Source of the DNA: an uncultured Ruegeria sp.
GTDB taxonomy: Bacteria > Pseudomonadota > Alphaproteobacteria > Rhodobacterales > Rhodobacteraceae
DNA: 64,000 bases
Assembly (NCBI RefSeq): GCF_947497005.1
Contig: NZ_CANMFF010000007.1
Span: 124,001 to 188,000, forward strand
Reading direction: 5' to 3'
This document shows positions 28,746 through 36,970 of the stretch, piece by piece; positions within the stretch are counted from its first letter, which is position 1, and each line of letters starts with the position of its first letter. A program made the translations under genes and the position numbers. The notes beneath the pieces are model-generated. The model ran no database searches and was not told the origin of the DNA. It saw only the letters and a program-made list of their open reading frames with translations.

Positions 28746-28943
28746 TCAGAACCCCAGATAAATGCCCAAGGGTCCGCGGCTCAGGCCGACACCCCCGCCG
28801 ACATAGGCACCGCTTGACCCAACACCAACAGTCGCACTGACCGTAGGCTGAGCAGGAGTAGGTTGAACAGGTTCGCCATCAGCCCCGCATCCAGCCAGCA
28901 TCAGGCCGGAAAACGCAATCAGAATCGCACGCAGCGCTGTCAT
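28746..28943 (-). CDS. Small lipoprotein 1, LptM-like position
   Basis: A 65-residue precursor starts [20 protein letters not shown] with lipobox LAGC. After the lipid-bearing Cys comes GADGEPVQPTP, comparable to the CGxKGPLYxP start of LptM, the lipoprotein encoded before lysA or dapF in enterobacteria. The C-terminus is Gly-rich. The ATG overlaps the argH stop (TGATG), so it is translationally coupled to argH. The LptM analogy is inference from position and the first few residues only. Confidence 0.7.
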   Translation of the reverse strand: MTALRAILIAFSGLMLAGCGADGEPVQPTPAQPTVSATVGVGSSGAYVGGGVGLSRGPLGIYLGF

Positions 28944-30331
28944 CACACCATTACCTTCCATCGCTCAACCTGAGCACGCACCTGATCAGGCGCCGTGCCG
29001 CCATAAGACTGGCGTGAGTTTACCGAATTATCGACACCAAGGACAGTGTAGACGTCATTTGTGATCTCGGCATGGACCGATTGCATGTCGTCCAGCGTCA
29101 GATCGGGCAGGTCACAGGCTTTGCCTTCGGCCATGGCCACCAGCGATCCAGTCACGTGGTGCGCATCACGGAACGGCAGACCCAATACGCGCACCAACCA
29201 ATCGGCCAGGTCGGTTGCTGTCGAGAAACCGGAACCCGCTGCAACCGCAAGGCTTTCACGGTTGGCGGTCATGTCCTTGACCATGCCTTCCATTGCGGCC
29301 AGCGCCAGCATCCAGTTGTCGGCTGCATCAAAGACCTGTTCTTTATCTTCCTGCATATCCTTGGAATAGGCCAGCGGCAGACCCTTCATCACCATCATCA
29401 GAGCGGTATTGGCGCCATAGATGCGGCCCACCTTGGCGCGGATCAGCTCCGCAGCATCCGGGTTTTTCTTCTGCGGCATGATCGACGAGCCCGTCGAGAA
29501 ACGATCCGACAAGGTGACAAACCGAAACTGGGCCGATGACCAGATCACCAGCTCTTCGGCAAAGCGCGACAGGTGAACGGCGCAGATCGAGGCAGTGGAC
29601 AGGAATTCCAACGCAAAGTCACGGTCGCTGACGGCATCCAGAGAGTTGGCGGCGGGGCGGTCAAAGCCCAGCGCCTGCGCCGTCATATGGCGGTCAATGG
29701 GGAAAGACGTCCCTGCCAGCGCAGCAGCGCCCAATGGAGATTCGTTCATCCGTGCACGCGCATCGCGGACACGGGACAGGTCGCGGCCAAACATCTCGAC
29801 ATAGGCCATCATATGATGGCCCCATGTAACAGGTTGTGCGGTTTGCAGGTGGGTAAAGCCGGGCATGACCCAATCGGCACCGGCCTCGGCCTGCGCCAAA
29901 AGCGCGCGGATCAGGGCCAGCAGACCGGTTTCGGCTGCGTCCAACTGGTCGCGCACCCAAAGTTTGAAATCGGTCGCCACCTGATCATTGCGCGACCGCC
30001 CCGTATGTAAACGGCCTGCAGGTTCACCAATGACCTCTTTCAGCCGTGCCTCGACATTCATGTGAATGTCTTCCAGCGCAGTCGAAAACTGAAATTCACC
30101 GTTCTGGATTTCTGACAAAACGGTGAGCAGCCCTTCCCGAATGGCCTGCGCGTCACTATCACTTATAACGCCTGTGGCAGCCAGCATGGCGGCATGGGCG
30201 CGCGAGCCTGCGATGTCCTGGGCTGCCATCCGCTGATCGAACCCGATCGAGGCATTGATTGCCTCCATGATCGCGTCTGGACCGGCGGCAAAGCGGCCGC
30301 CCCACATCTGGTTCGAGGATTGATCGGTCAT
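28943..30331 (-). CDS. argH: Argininosuccinate lyase
   Basis: Last step of arginine synthesis: argininosuccinate to arginine and fumarate. The 462-residue product begins [20 protein letters not shown] and carries [24 protein letters not shown] and the flexible catalytic loop [12 protein letters not shown] with the active-site Ser. There is no evident ribosome site, and the start codon is only 21 bp from that of the divergent TlpA-like gene. The promoter must therefore lie inside that gene or in the tiny gap. Confidence 0.97.
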   Translation of the reverse strand: MTDQSSNQMWGGRFAAGPDAIMEAINASIGFDQRMAAQDIAGSRAHAAMLAATGVISDSDAQAIREGLLTVLSEIQNGEFQFSTALEDIHMNVEARLKEVIGEPAGRLHTGRSRNDQVATDFKLWVRDQLDAAETGLLALIRALLAQAEAGADWVMPGFTHLQTAQPVTWGHHMMAYVEMFGRDLSRVRDARARMNESPLGAAALAGTSFPIDRHMTAQALGFDRPAANSLDAVSDRDFALEFLSTASICAVHLSRFAEELVIWSSAQFRFVTLSDRFSTGSSIMPQKKNPDAAELIRAKVGRIYGANTALMMVMKGLPLAYSKDMQEDKEQVFDAADNWMLALAAMEGMVKDMTANRESLAVAAGSGFSTATDLADWLVRVLGLPFRDAHHVTGSLVAMAEGKACDLPDLTLDDMQSVHAEITNDVYTVLGVDNSVNSRQSYGGTAPDQVRAQVERWKVMV

Positions 30332-30352
30332 GTAAGAAAACCCGGAGTTGAT

Positions 30353-30919
30353 ATGCGCCTATTTCGTCTGATCCCCCTTTATATGGCCCTTGCGCTGGGT
30401 GCAAACGCCGCTTTGGCGACAGATGCCGAGACGCTCGCCCCCTTGCGGGAAGACAGCCTGAAACGCCTGATCCTGCACAAGGAACCCAAACCCGCCAAAT
30501 CGATCGAATTCCAGCTGGAAGACGACGGAGGCGTCGGCACGCTTGCGGATTACGAGGGCAAGTATGTGTTGCTGAATTTCTGGGCCACGTGGTGTGCGCC
30601 CTGCCGCAAAGAGATGCCTCAGATTGCCGAGCTGCAGGAAGAATTCGGCGGTGACAAGTTTCAGGTTCTGACGCTGGCCACAGGGCGTAACTCGCCTGCT
30701 GGCATTAAAAAATTCTTTGAAGAGAACGGTATCGCCAATCTGCCCCGGCACCAGGACCCAAGCTCGGCTGCTGCTCGGGAATTTGGTGTGATCGCGTTGC
30801 CGATCACGGTCATCCTGAACCCTGAGGGGCAGGAAATCGCCCGCCTGATCGGGGATGCAGAGTGGAACTCGGACAGCGCCAAGGCGATTATTTCGACGCT
30901 CGTTGGCTCAGAAAGTTAA
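30353..30919 (+). CDS. TlpA-like thiol:disulfide oxidoreductase
   Basis: The 188-residue secreted or membrane-anchored thioredoxin-fold protein has a signal segment, [20 protein letters not shown]. The redox motif is WCAPC in [14 protein letters not shown] (C81, C84), and a cis-Pro region lies at [10 protein letters not shown]. TlpA/ResA proteins reduce apocytochrome c or copper-site cysteines in the periplasm. The aa3 oxidase subunit elsewhere in the window makes such a role plausible but does not prove it. The ATG has CGGAG upstream. It is divergent from argH. Confidence 0.92.
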   Translation: MRLFRLIPLYMALALGANAALATDAETLAPLREDSLKRLILHKEPKPAKSIEFQLEDDGGVGTLADYEGKYVLLNFWATWCAPCRKEMPQIAELQEEFGGDKFQVLTLATGRNSPAGIKKFFEENGIANLPRHQDPSSAAAREFGVIALPITVILNPEGQEIARLIGDAEWNSDSAKAIISTLVGSES

Positions 30920-30948
30920 CGCGTTTAGAAAAACTGGCGGAATCATGT

Positions 30949-30979
30949 TACCCTCCTGCGCATTACGAGTCGGAGGGTA
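30949..30979 (+). promoter_or_regulatory. Hairpin sequestering a ribosome binding site
   Basis: A perfect 8-bp inverted repeat TACCCTCC / GGAGGGTA (15-base loop) places the only Shine-Dalgarno sequence of the next gene, GGAGGG, in the 3' arm. The start codon follows 4 bases after the stem. In RNA this would block initiation unless melted, as in RNA thermometers or other translational switches. It could alternatively act as a weak terminator of the tlpA-like gene. Confidence 0.5.
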
Positions 30980-30983
30980 GTTT

Positions 30984-31346
30984 ATGAAACTCATTTTCAA
31001 TCTGGCAGCCGCGGCATTGCTTGTCACTGGACTGACGTCTGTCGCCGATGCCAAAGAACTGAAGAAGCAAAGTCAATTTGTCGAAGCTGTAACAGGTAAA
31101 AAGCTTGTCAGTGGCGATACTTGGCTGGTTATTTCCCAGGACGGAAAAATTGAAGGCGTGGGGCGAAACAATGTAAAGATCACCGGTGCCTGGGTCTGGA
31201 ACAAACGCTTCTGGTGTCGGAATGTCGTGGCAGGCCAGAAAAAATTTCCTGAAGATTGTCAGAAAGTCAAAATTGACGGCTCTCAGGTGGAGTTCATTCG
31301 AAACAAAGGCAAAGGCGACTCCATCGTCTACACGATTGCCAATTAG
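30984..31346 (+). CDS. Small secreted protein, DUF995-like
   Basis: The 120-residue product has a signal peptide, MKLIFNLAAAALLVTGLTSV, cleaved near ADA. The mature part is a beta-rich single domain (KKLVSGDTWLVISQDGKIEG, WVWNKRFWCRNVV, DSIVYTI) with two cysteines that could pair. It resembles small DUF995-type periplasmic proteins. It is about 49% GC by partial hand count, below the average here. The ribosome site lies in a hairpin. No partner suggests a role. Confidence 0.72.
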   Translation: MKLIFNLAAAALLVTGLTSVADAKELKKQSQFVEAVTGKKLVSGDTWLVISQDGKIEGVGRNNVKITGAWVWNKRFWCRNVVAGQKKFPEDCQKVKIDGSQVEFIRNKGKGDSIVYTIAN

Positions 31347-31382
31347 GAACGCGGCTTCTTCTGATTTGTGTTACACTTGAAT

Positions 31383-31402
31383 CGGCCCGAATGGGCCGGT
31401 TT
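31383..31402 (+). terminator. Weak hairpin after the secreted-protein gene
   Basis: CGGCCC / GGGCCG with a GAAT loop is followed by GTTTCC. The stem is stable but the T-run is poor, so it is a possible weak terminator. Confidence 0.45.
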
Positions 31403-31433
31403 CCATTTGTAACCTTATAGAAGGGAGGCTGCG

Positions 31434-31763
31434 ATGAAACCGGTGGTTCTGTTGATTGGGAAGCTACCAAATGTGATCGGCGACGTGGCACGGCAATTGG
31501 ATCATCTGCCGATTCAATGGCTGGGCGCGCATGATCCGGTTGAAGTCCGCAGGCAGCTGGAGGCCGAACCGCGTATTGTCTGCGCGATAATGGGGGCAGG
31601 TCTGGATGATTCTGTGCGTGGTCAAATGGTTGGTCTGATAGCTGCCCGCAGACCCGATATATGTATCCACCTCAAAGACCGGGCATCTGGCCCCGAGGGG
31701 CTGGTCCCCTTCGTCGAACGTGTAGTGCAACACGAGATATTGGAACCGCTGGAGCACAGCTGA
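31434..31763 (+). CDS. Protein of unknown function
   Basis: The 109-residue soluble protein starts MKPVVLLIGKLPNVIGDVAR, preceded by AAGGGAGG. Alternating hydrophobic strands and acidic turns (IVCAIMGAGLDDSV, RRPDICIHLKD, LVPFVERVVQ) suggest a small alpha/beta fold of receiver-domain shape, but the usual phospho-acceptor residues are not obvious. I do not recognise the family. It precedes a membrane-anchored unknown and a fatty acid hydroxylase-type gene. Confidence 0.65.
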   Translation: MKPVVLLIGKLPNVIGDVARQLDHLPIQWLGAHDPVEVRRQLEAEPRIVCAIMGAGLDDSVRGQMVGLIAARRPDICIHLKDRASGPEGLVPFVERVVQHEILEPLEHS

Positions 31764-31822
31764 CGTCACGCCACCTTTGACAGAGTTTCAACTCCTTTGC
31801 ACTCTGCGCGCAGGAGGATGGA

Positions 31823-32209
31823 ATGCCACTCGAAATTCTATTGGTGCTGGTGGTCGGCGGCATAGCCGGCATCACCCTGTTGCTGCATCTGTCTGGCCGA
31901 TCGCGGCAGGTGATGCTGACACCGGACATTGCATGTGCGCAATGGGCGCGCCACTTTCCCGACGACGACGTATTCGACGTGACGGTTGCCCGTGATGGCC
32001 ACGCTGCGGTGGTGCGCACCGGCATCGGCAATGGCTTGCTCTGGTCTTTTGGGGCTGACACCGTTGCCCGGCATCTGCTGGATTATGACCTTCTGGATCA
32101 CCCGGAAGGTTTTGAGATTCTGTTTCACGAATTCTCAGTGCCTAAAACACTCATCCGCCTGGACGAATTCGAACGCCGCCACTGGCGTGATCTGATGGAG
32201 CCTGCATGA
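31823..32209 (+). CDS. Membrane-anchored protein of unknown function
   Basis: The 128-residue protein has one N-terminal membrane helix (residues 3-23, LEILLVLVVGGIAGITLLLHL) and a soluble domain with DIACAQWARHFPDDDVFDV, GHAAVVRTGIGNGLLWSFG and a C-terminal EFERRHWRDL. No family is recognised. It overlaps the next gene by four bases (ATGA), so it is probably produced with the fatty acid hydroxylase-type enzyme and may be its partner. Confidence 0.7.
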   Translation: MPLEILLVLVVGGIAGITLLLHLSGRSRQVMLTPDIACAQWARHFPDDDVFDVTVARDGHAAVVRTGIGNGLLWSFGADTVARHLLDYDLLDHPEGFEILFHEFSVPKTLIRLDEFERRHWRDLMEPA

Positions 32210-33177
32210 CAGACCAAGTTAGTTTCCCCGATGCGGTGCAATGGGCCGTACCTTTCTTCATTGCCGCGATACTGGCCGAGTTTCTGTGGATCGCCGTCAA
32301 AGGCAAAGGGGGCCGGTATGAAACACGCGATGCGGTGACTTCATTGATCATGGGCGCCGGAAATATCGCATCGGGCTTCTTGCTGGGCTTTATCGCCTAT
32401 GCGTTTTTCATGTGGCTATGGCAGATCACGCCGCTGAACTTGGGTACGTCAATTCCTGTTATCGTCCTGTGCTTTGTGCTGGATGATCTGCGCTATTATT
32501 GGGTGCACCGGTTCGGTCACCGCATCCGCTGGGTCTGGGCCAGCCATGTGAACCACCACAGCTCACAACACTACAACCTGACCACGGCACTGCGACAAAC
32601 TTGGACCTATACGTTCACCTTCATGATGGTCGTGCGCGCGCCCCTGATCTTGCTTGGGTTCCACCCGGCCATGGTTCTGTTCGTTGGCGGCCTCAATCTG
32701 ATCTATCAGTTCTGGATCCACACCGAAGCCATCGGGAAAATGCCCCGCTGGTTCGAGGCGGTGATGAACACGCCCAGCCATCACCGTGCCCATCACGGGC
32801 GCAACGCCCGCTATCTGGATTGCAACTACGCGGGCGTCTTAATTGTCTGGGACAAGATGTTCGGGACTTTCGTGCCTGAACAGGAAAGCGATCGGGTCGA
32901 TTACGGGTTGGTTCACAATATCGGCACGTTCAACCCGCTGCGCGTGGCGTTTCACGAATGGGTCGGCATCTGGCACGACGCAACTCAGCCCGGGCTGACC
33001 CTGCGCCAGCGGCTGGCCTATTGCTTTGCCCCACCGGGGTACAGCCACGATGGCAGCCGCGACAATTCGGAACAGATCAAAGCCAAGCATCTGGCGCGCC
33101 ACCCGGAAGATCGCGGAACGCCCGGTTTTCAGCATTTGGACAATAACCTGCCCGGTGGACAGGCAGAACAGGCCTGA
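32206..33177 (+). CDS. Sterol desaturase/fatty acid hydroxylase superfamily protein
   Basis: The 323-residue membrane enzyme has the di-iron histidine clusters of the family: HRFGHR near residue 103, HVNHHSSQHYN near 115 and HHRAHHGRN near 190. There are four or so hydrophobic segments. Bacterial members hydroxylate acyl chains, carotenoids or ornithine lipids; sterols are unlikely here. The substrate cannot be told from sequence. It is coupled to the preceding small membrane protein. Confidence 0.9.
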   Translation: MTDQVSFPDAVQWAVPFFIAAILAEFLWIAVKGKGGRYETRDAVTSLIMGAGNIASGFLLGFIAYAFFMWLWQITPLNLGTSIPVIVLCFVLDDLRYYWVHRFGHRIRWVWASHVNHHSSQHYNLTTALRQTWTYTFTFMMVVRAPLILLGFHPAMVLFVGGLNLIYQFWIHTEAIGKMPRWFEAVMNTPSHHRAHHGRNARYLDCNYAGVLIVWDKMFGTFVPEQESDRVDYGLVHNIGTFNPLRVAFHEWVGIWHDATQPGLTLRQRLAYCFAPPGYSHDGSRDNSEQIKAKHLARHPEDRGTPGFQHLDNNLPGGQAEQA

Positions 33178-33270
33178 ACTTGCCGACTAAAGCCTGACCA
33201 CTCCTTGAAATTCCGGCGCTACACTCCATATCGGACGACAGGCGTAATGTAAGAGTGAGCGAGGGTCGGC

Positions 33271-33459
33271 ATGAACCGTATGGCAACAGTTTCAACCGTT
33301 ATCGGTTTGTCGGGCTTGTTGCTTGCTATGCTGGCAGCCCTCAGCGGCGCTATCACAGCACTGATTGCGCTGGGTTTTGCAATGATGGCACTGGGGGCTA
33401 TGGGCGCGATACTGGGTGCCGCGGCATCACTGGCCCGAGCGTGGCAATCCGCCCACTGA
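33271..33459 (+). CDS. Small hydrophobic protein, unknown
   Basis: The 62-residue protein is almost entirely hydrophobic, with two Ala/Leu/Gly-rich helices (VIGLSGLLLAMLAALSGAI and LIALGFAMMALGAMGAILGA) and an Ala-rich tail. GAGGG lies before the ATG at acceptable spacing. The opposite strand is also open here but has no better start signal. It could be a small membrane peptide; it could also be a chance ORF in high-GC DNA. Confidence 0.45.
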   Translation: MNRMATVSTVIGLSGLLLAMLAALSGAITALIALGFAMMALGAMGAILGAAASLARAWQSAH

Positions 33460-33562
33460 ACCATAGTGTTGTAAATTCTTCTGACACCTTAACCGCAGAT
33501 TCACCTCTTTGCCCCGAGACTGTGTCCAAACACCAGTCCCGGACACATGGGAATTCGCGCTT

Positions 33563-34396
33563 ATGGGGAAAAAGAAATTGGCAAATCTGCCTGAAGGATC
33601 GGACAGTCCGTTGAACGCGGCCGTTTCGACGCGCGATCGTTCGGTTGTACAAATGGCAACCGACGCAGTGAAACATAAGCAATGCAAGCTGGCTTTTCAG
33701 CCTGTGATACAAGCACACGCCCCCAAGGGTATCGCATTTTACGAAGGGTTCATTCGCGTGTTGGACGAAACCGGGCGCGTTATCCCGGCGCGCGAATTCA
33801 TACCTCAGGTTGAAAACACCCCTATCGGCCGTGATCTGGATTGCGTTGCGTTGGAACTTGGTCTGCGCACATTGGCAAAGAACCCAGGTATTCGCCTGTC
33901 GATCAACATGTCTGCCCGCTCGATTGGCTATTCCAACTGGTCCAGAACACTGGACAGGTTCCTGAAACGAGACGCCCGCCTGGGCGAACGGCTGATTCTT
34001 GAAATTTCTGAAAACTCGGCCATGCAGGTGCCCGAATTGGTCGTCGATTTCATGGACCGGCTGCAGGATCGCGGCATCGCCTTTGCGCTGGATGATTTCG
34101 GCGCCAGCAATTTCAGCTTTCGCCATTTCCGCGAGTTTTTATTCGACGCTGCCAAGATTGATGGTCAGTTTGTGCGGGGGATCAGCACCAACCCCGACAA
34201 CCAGACATTGGTTCGTGCCCTGATCGCGGTGGCGCGTGAATTTGAAATTCTGGTCACAGCCGAATCGGTCGAAACACAGGAGGATGCCGCCTTTCTGATC
34301 GCAAGCGGTGTAGATTGCCTGCAGGGCTTCTTATATGGCGCGCCTAGTGTCTCTGAACCTTGGAAGCAGGAAAACAAATCTAAAACAGGGAGTTGA
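33563..34396 (+). CDS. EAL domain protein (c-di-GMP phosphodiesterase type), signature degenerate
   Basis: The 277-residue protein is essentially one EAL domain. Instead of EAL it reads YEGFIRV (E61). The other metal and substrate residues look intact: N115 in LSINMSARS, E147 in LEISE, D177-D178 in ALDDFG, K198 in AAKIDG, E234/E237 in TAESVET and Q254 in QGFLYG. It may hydrolyse cyclic di-GMP or only bind it. There is no sensor or membrane segment. The ATG used begins MGKKKLANLPEGS. It lies upstream of phaA but is separated from it by a likely promoter. Confidence 0.87.
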   Translation: MGKKKLANLPEGSDSPLNAAVSTRDRSVVQMATDAVKHKQCKLAFQPVIQAHAPKGIAFYEGFIRVLDETGRVIPAREFIPQVENTPIGRDLDCVALELGLRTLAKNPGIRLSINMSARSIGYSNWSRTLDRFLKRDARLGERLILEISENSAMQVPELVVDFMDRLQDRGIAFALDDFGASNFSFRHFREFLFDAAKIDGQFVRGISTNPDNQTLVRALIAVAREFEILVTAESVETQEDAAFLIASGVDCLQGFLYGAPSVSEPWKQENKSKTGS

Positions 34397-34451
34397 AGAC
34401 TTTTTAATCGACATTTTTCAGCCTTTTCCAGCACTGAGACAAGCTACCCGT

Positions 34452-34467
34452 TGCTGCAAGTGCAGCA
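34452..34467 (+). promoter_or_regulatory. Candidate PhaR operator upstream of phaA
   Basis: A perfect inverted repeat TGCTGC-AAGT-GCAGCA contains CTGC-N4-GCAG. PhaR of Paracoccus denitrificans is reported to recognise CTGC-N3/4-GCAG in polyhydroxybutyrate genes. It is about 120 bp before the phaA ATG, in the only gap of the cluster large enough for a promoter. Confidence 0.65.
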
Positions 34468-34586
34468 TTACGCTATTGCAAGAGTACTTGAGCGGGGGAT
34501 CACGGGGCGCTCTTGTTTCGAGAGGACACCTCTTGATCTGCGCCGTCAGAAATTCCGCTGGCCCATGACGGTAAAGGACTGATCAT

Positions 34587-35762
34587 ATGACCAACGTAGT
34601 AATCGCATCCGCCGCACGAACAGGTGTCGGCAGCTTCAGTGGTTCGTTTGCGAACACCCCTGCACATGATCTGGGCGCTGCCGTCCTGGAAGCAGTTGTA
34701 GATCGCGCCGGGATTGAAAAAGGCGAAGTCAGCGAAACCATCTTGGGTCAGGTTCTGACTGCCGCTCAGGGTCAGAATCCCGCGCGCCAGGCGCATATCA
34801 ACGCCGGTCTGCCGCAGGAAAGCGCCGCCTGGGGTATCAACCAGGTTTGCGGCTCGGGCCTGCGTGCCGTTGCTCTGGGCGCTCAGCACATCCAGCTGGG
34901 TGACGCAGAGATCGTCGCTGCCGGTGGCCAGGAAAACATGACCCTTTCGCCCCACGCCGCCGCCCTGCGCGCCGGTCACAAGATGGGCGACATGAAATAC
35001 ATCGACACCATGATCCGCGACGGTCTGTGGGACGCCTTCAACGGCTATCACATGGGTCAGACCGCTGAAAACGTAGCAGAGAAATGGCAGATCAGCCGCG
35101 ATATGCAGGATGAATTCGCCGTTGCATCGCAGAACAAGGCCGAGGCGGCTCAGAACGCCGGCAAGTTCGCTGATGAAATCGTGCCCTTCACCATCAAGAC
35201 CCGCAAGGGCGATATCGTGATGGACAAGGACGAGTACGTTCGCCACGGCGCAACGATGGAAGCCATGGCAAAGCTGCGCCCCGCCTTCGCCAAAGACGGA
35301 TCGGTTACCGCTGCCAACGCGTCGGGGCTGAATGACGGCGCGGCTGCTACCCTGCTGATGTCGGCTGAAAACGCCGAAAAGCGCGGCATCGAGCCTCTGG
35401 CTCGCATCGCATCCTACGCGACCGCGGGTCTGGACCCGTCGATCATGGGCGTTGGCCCGATCTACGCGTCGCGCAAAGCACTGGAAAAAGCGGGCTGGTC
35501 TGTTGACGATCTGGATCTGGTAGAAGCCAACGAAGCCTTTGCCGCGCAAGCCTGCGCCGTGAACAAGGACATGGGCTGGGATCCGTCGATCGTGAACGTC
35601 AACGGCGGCGCCATTGCAATCGGCCACCCAATCGGCGCGTCGGGCTGTCGGGTTCTGAACACATTGCTGTTCGAAATGAAGCGACGCGACGCGAAGAAGG
35701 GTCTGGCGACCCTCTGCATCGGCGGCGGCATGGGTGTCGCCCTGTGTGTGGAGCGCGACTAA
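34587..35762 (+). CDS. phaA: Acetyl-CoA C-acetyltransferase (beta-ketothiolase)
   Basis: Condenses two acetyl-CoA to acetoacetyl-CoA, the first step of polyhydroxybutyrate synthesis and of the ethylmalonyl-CoA pathway. The 391-residue thiolase has the nucleophilic Cys in [11 protein letters not shown] (C88), [15 protein letters not shown] with H347, and the acid/base Cys in [10 protein letters not shown] (C377). Its length is typical of PhaA/AtoB. An intrinsic terminator follows, but phaB is only about 190 bp downstream on the same strand. Confidence 0.95.
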   Translation: MTNVVIASAARTGVGSFSGSFANTPAHDLGAAVLEAVVDRAGIEKGEVSETILGQVLTAAQGQNPARQAHINAGLPQESAAWGINQVCGSGLRAVALGAQHIQLGDAEIVAAGGQENMTLSPHAAALRAGHKMGDMKYIDTMIRDGLWDAFNGYHMGQTAENVAEKWQISRDMQDEFAVASQNKAEAAQNAGKFADEIVPFTIKTRKGDIVMDKDEYVRHGATMEAMAKLRPAFAKDGSVTAANASGLNDGAAATLLMSAENAEKRGIEPLARIASYATAGLDPSIMGVGPIYASRKALEKAGWSVDDLDLVEANEAFAAQACAVNKDMGWDPSIVNVNGGAIAIGHPIGASGCRVLNTLLFEMKRRDAKKGLATLCIGGGMGVALCVERD

Positions 35763-35782
35763 GTGCTCTGACAAACACATAG

Positions 35783-35811
35783 AAAAGGGCGTCCGCTGGG
35801 CGCCCTTTTTT
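35783..35811 (+). terminator. Intrinsic terminator after phaA
   Basis: AAAAGGGCG / CGCCCTTTT, a 9-bp stem with a 9-base loop, ends in a run of T. It lies about 20 bp after the phaA stop and implies partial or complete separation from phaB, which would then need its own promoter in the following 140 bp. Confidence 0.88.
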
Positions 35812-35949
35812 GTTACATTGGGGTTCTGCCCCTTAGATGCGACGATATTGCCATCCGGAAACGCGAGATTCATGACGAAACAATATTGCGCACGATCACC
35901 TCTCAAAGTAACAGCATTACCAAGATGACTAAAATTGGAGGATTCATAA

Positions 35950-36672
35950 ATGGCACGTACAGCACTCGTTACCGGCGGTTCCCGCGGCATCGGCGCAGCA
36001 ATTTCCAGGGCGCTCAAGGCCGAAGGGTACAATGTTGCGGCCACCTATGCAGGGAATGACGAAGCCGCCGCGAAGTTCACCGAAGAGACCGGTATCAAGA
36101 CCTACAAGTGGAACGTCGCCGACTATGACGAATCCAAAGCAGGCATCGAAAGGGTCGAGGCCGAAGTTGGCCCTGTCGATATCGTTGTGGCCAACGCAGG
36201 CATCACCCGCGACGCACCGTTCCACAAGATGACACCCGATCAGTGGAGAGACGTGATCGATACCAACCTGACCGGTGTGTTCAACACAGTGCACCCCGTC
36301 TGGCCCGGCATGCGCGAGCGCAAGTTCGGCCGCGTGATCGTCATCAGCTCGATCAATGGGCAGAAAGGACAGTTTGCTCAGGTGAACTATGCGGCGACCA
36401 AAGCAGGCGACCTGGGCATTGTGAAGTCTCTGGCGCAGGAAGGTGCCCGCGCAGGCATCACTGCCAACGCAATCTGCCCTGGCTATATCGCAACCGAAAT
36501 GGTTATGGCGGTACCTGAGAAGGTGCGCGAATCCATCATCGGCCAGATCCCGGCAGGTCGCCTGGGCGAGCCCGAGGAAATCGCGCGTTGTGTCGCCTTC
36601 CTCGCTTCAGACGATTCGCAGTTCATCAACGGCTCGACCATTTCGGCCAATGGTGCGCAGTTCTTCGTCTGA
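35950..36672 (+). CDS. phaB: Acetoacetyl-CoA reductase
   Basis: NADPH-dependent reduction of acetoacetyl-CoA to (R)-3-hydroxybutyryl-CoA for polyhydroxybutyrate and the ethylmalonyl-CoA pathway. The 240-residue short-chain dehydrogenase has GGSRGIG at residue 9, NAG at 82, the catalytic Ser in VISSINGQKGQ and YAATKAG (Y147, K151), and the C-terminal GSTISANGAQFFV. Length and the QKGQFAQVNY segment match PhaB. A GGAGG site precedes the ATG. Confidence 0.95.
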   Translation: MARTALVTGGSRGIGAAISRALKAEGYNVAATYAGNDEAAAKFTEETGIKTYKWNVADYDESKAGIERVEAEVGPVDIVVANAGITRDAPFHKMTPDQWRDVIDTNLTGVFNTVHPVWPGMRERKFGRVIVISSINGQKGQFAQVNYAATKAGDLGIVKSLAQEGARAGITANAICPGYIATEMVMAVPEKVRESIIGQIPAGRLGEPEEIARCVAFLASDDSQFINGSTISANGAQFFV

Positions 36673-36694
36673 TCCAGAATTCAGAATATAGAGC

Positions 36695-36724
36695 GGGCCG
36701 GTCCTTTTGGACCGGCCCTTTCTT
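36695..36724 (+). terminator. Intrinsic terminator after phaB
   Basis: GGGCCGGTCC / GGACCGGCCC, a perfect 10-bp stem with a TTTT loop, is followed by TTTCTT. It is a strong terminator 22 bp past the phaB stop. Confidence 0.92.
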
Positions 36725-36750
36725 ATCCCGTAAGATCGCGCGCGCTGCGA

Positions 36751-36861
36751 TCAGCGGGAACCGAATATCCATCCCCAGAACTGCCAGACCACCTGGCTGC
36801 GTTCCTGATGGGCGCGCAGGATCGCCATCTGAGCAGCGGGATTTGTTGTCACCTCGATCAT
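36751..36861 (-). CDS. 36-residue small protein, unknown
   Basis: A short ORF has a strong AAGGAG seven bases before ATG. The product begins MIEVTTNPAAQMAILRAHQE and ends VVWQFWGWIFGSR, an amphipathic N-terminal helix followed by a Trp/Phe-rich C-terminus that could touch a membrane. It is divergent from the LysR gene and lies beyond the phaB terminator. No family is recognised. The ribosome site and compact size make it worth keeping although it is short. Confidence 0.6.
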   Translation of the reverse strand: MIEVTTNPAAQMAILRAHQERSQVVWQFWGWIFGSR

Positions 36862-36911
36862 GGCAGTCTCCTTCTCAATTCAGTTTTATTTGACCTGACG
36901 TTAATATAAAG

Positions 36912-36929
36912 GTTACAAACAAAGGTAAC
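36912..36929. promoter_or_regulatory. Candidate LysR-type operator GTTAC-N8-GTAAC
   Basis: An inverted repeat GTTAC / GTAAC lies in the AT-rich gap between the divergent small gene and the LysR regulator gene, about 40 bp before the latter. LysR proteins usually bind such interrupted palindromes near their own promoter. Confidence 0.4.
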
Positions 36930-36970
36930 AAACGAGCTTTGTTCGATCTTCAGTTAAGATTTATTTCATT

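Noticed and set aside
33219..33464. An 81-codon minus-strand frame opposite the 62-residue hydrophobic ORF.
   Set aside because: There is no ribosome site, and composition looks like a shadow; the plus-strand reading is slightly better though itself uncertain.
34500..36044. A 514-codon open frame antisense to phaA.
   Set aside because: It is a high-GC shadow of the thiolase, with no ribosome site or family similarity.
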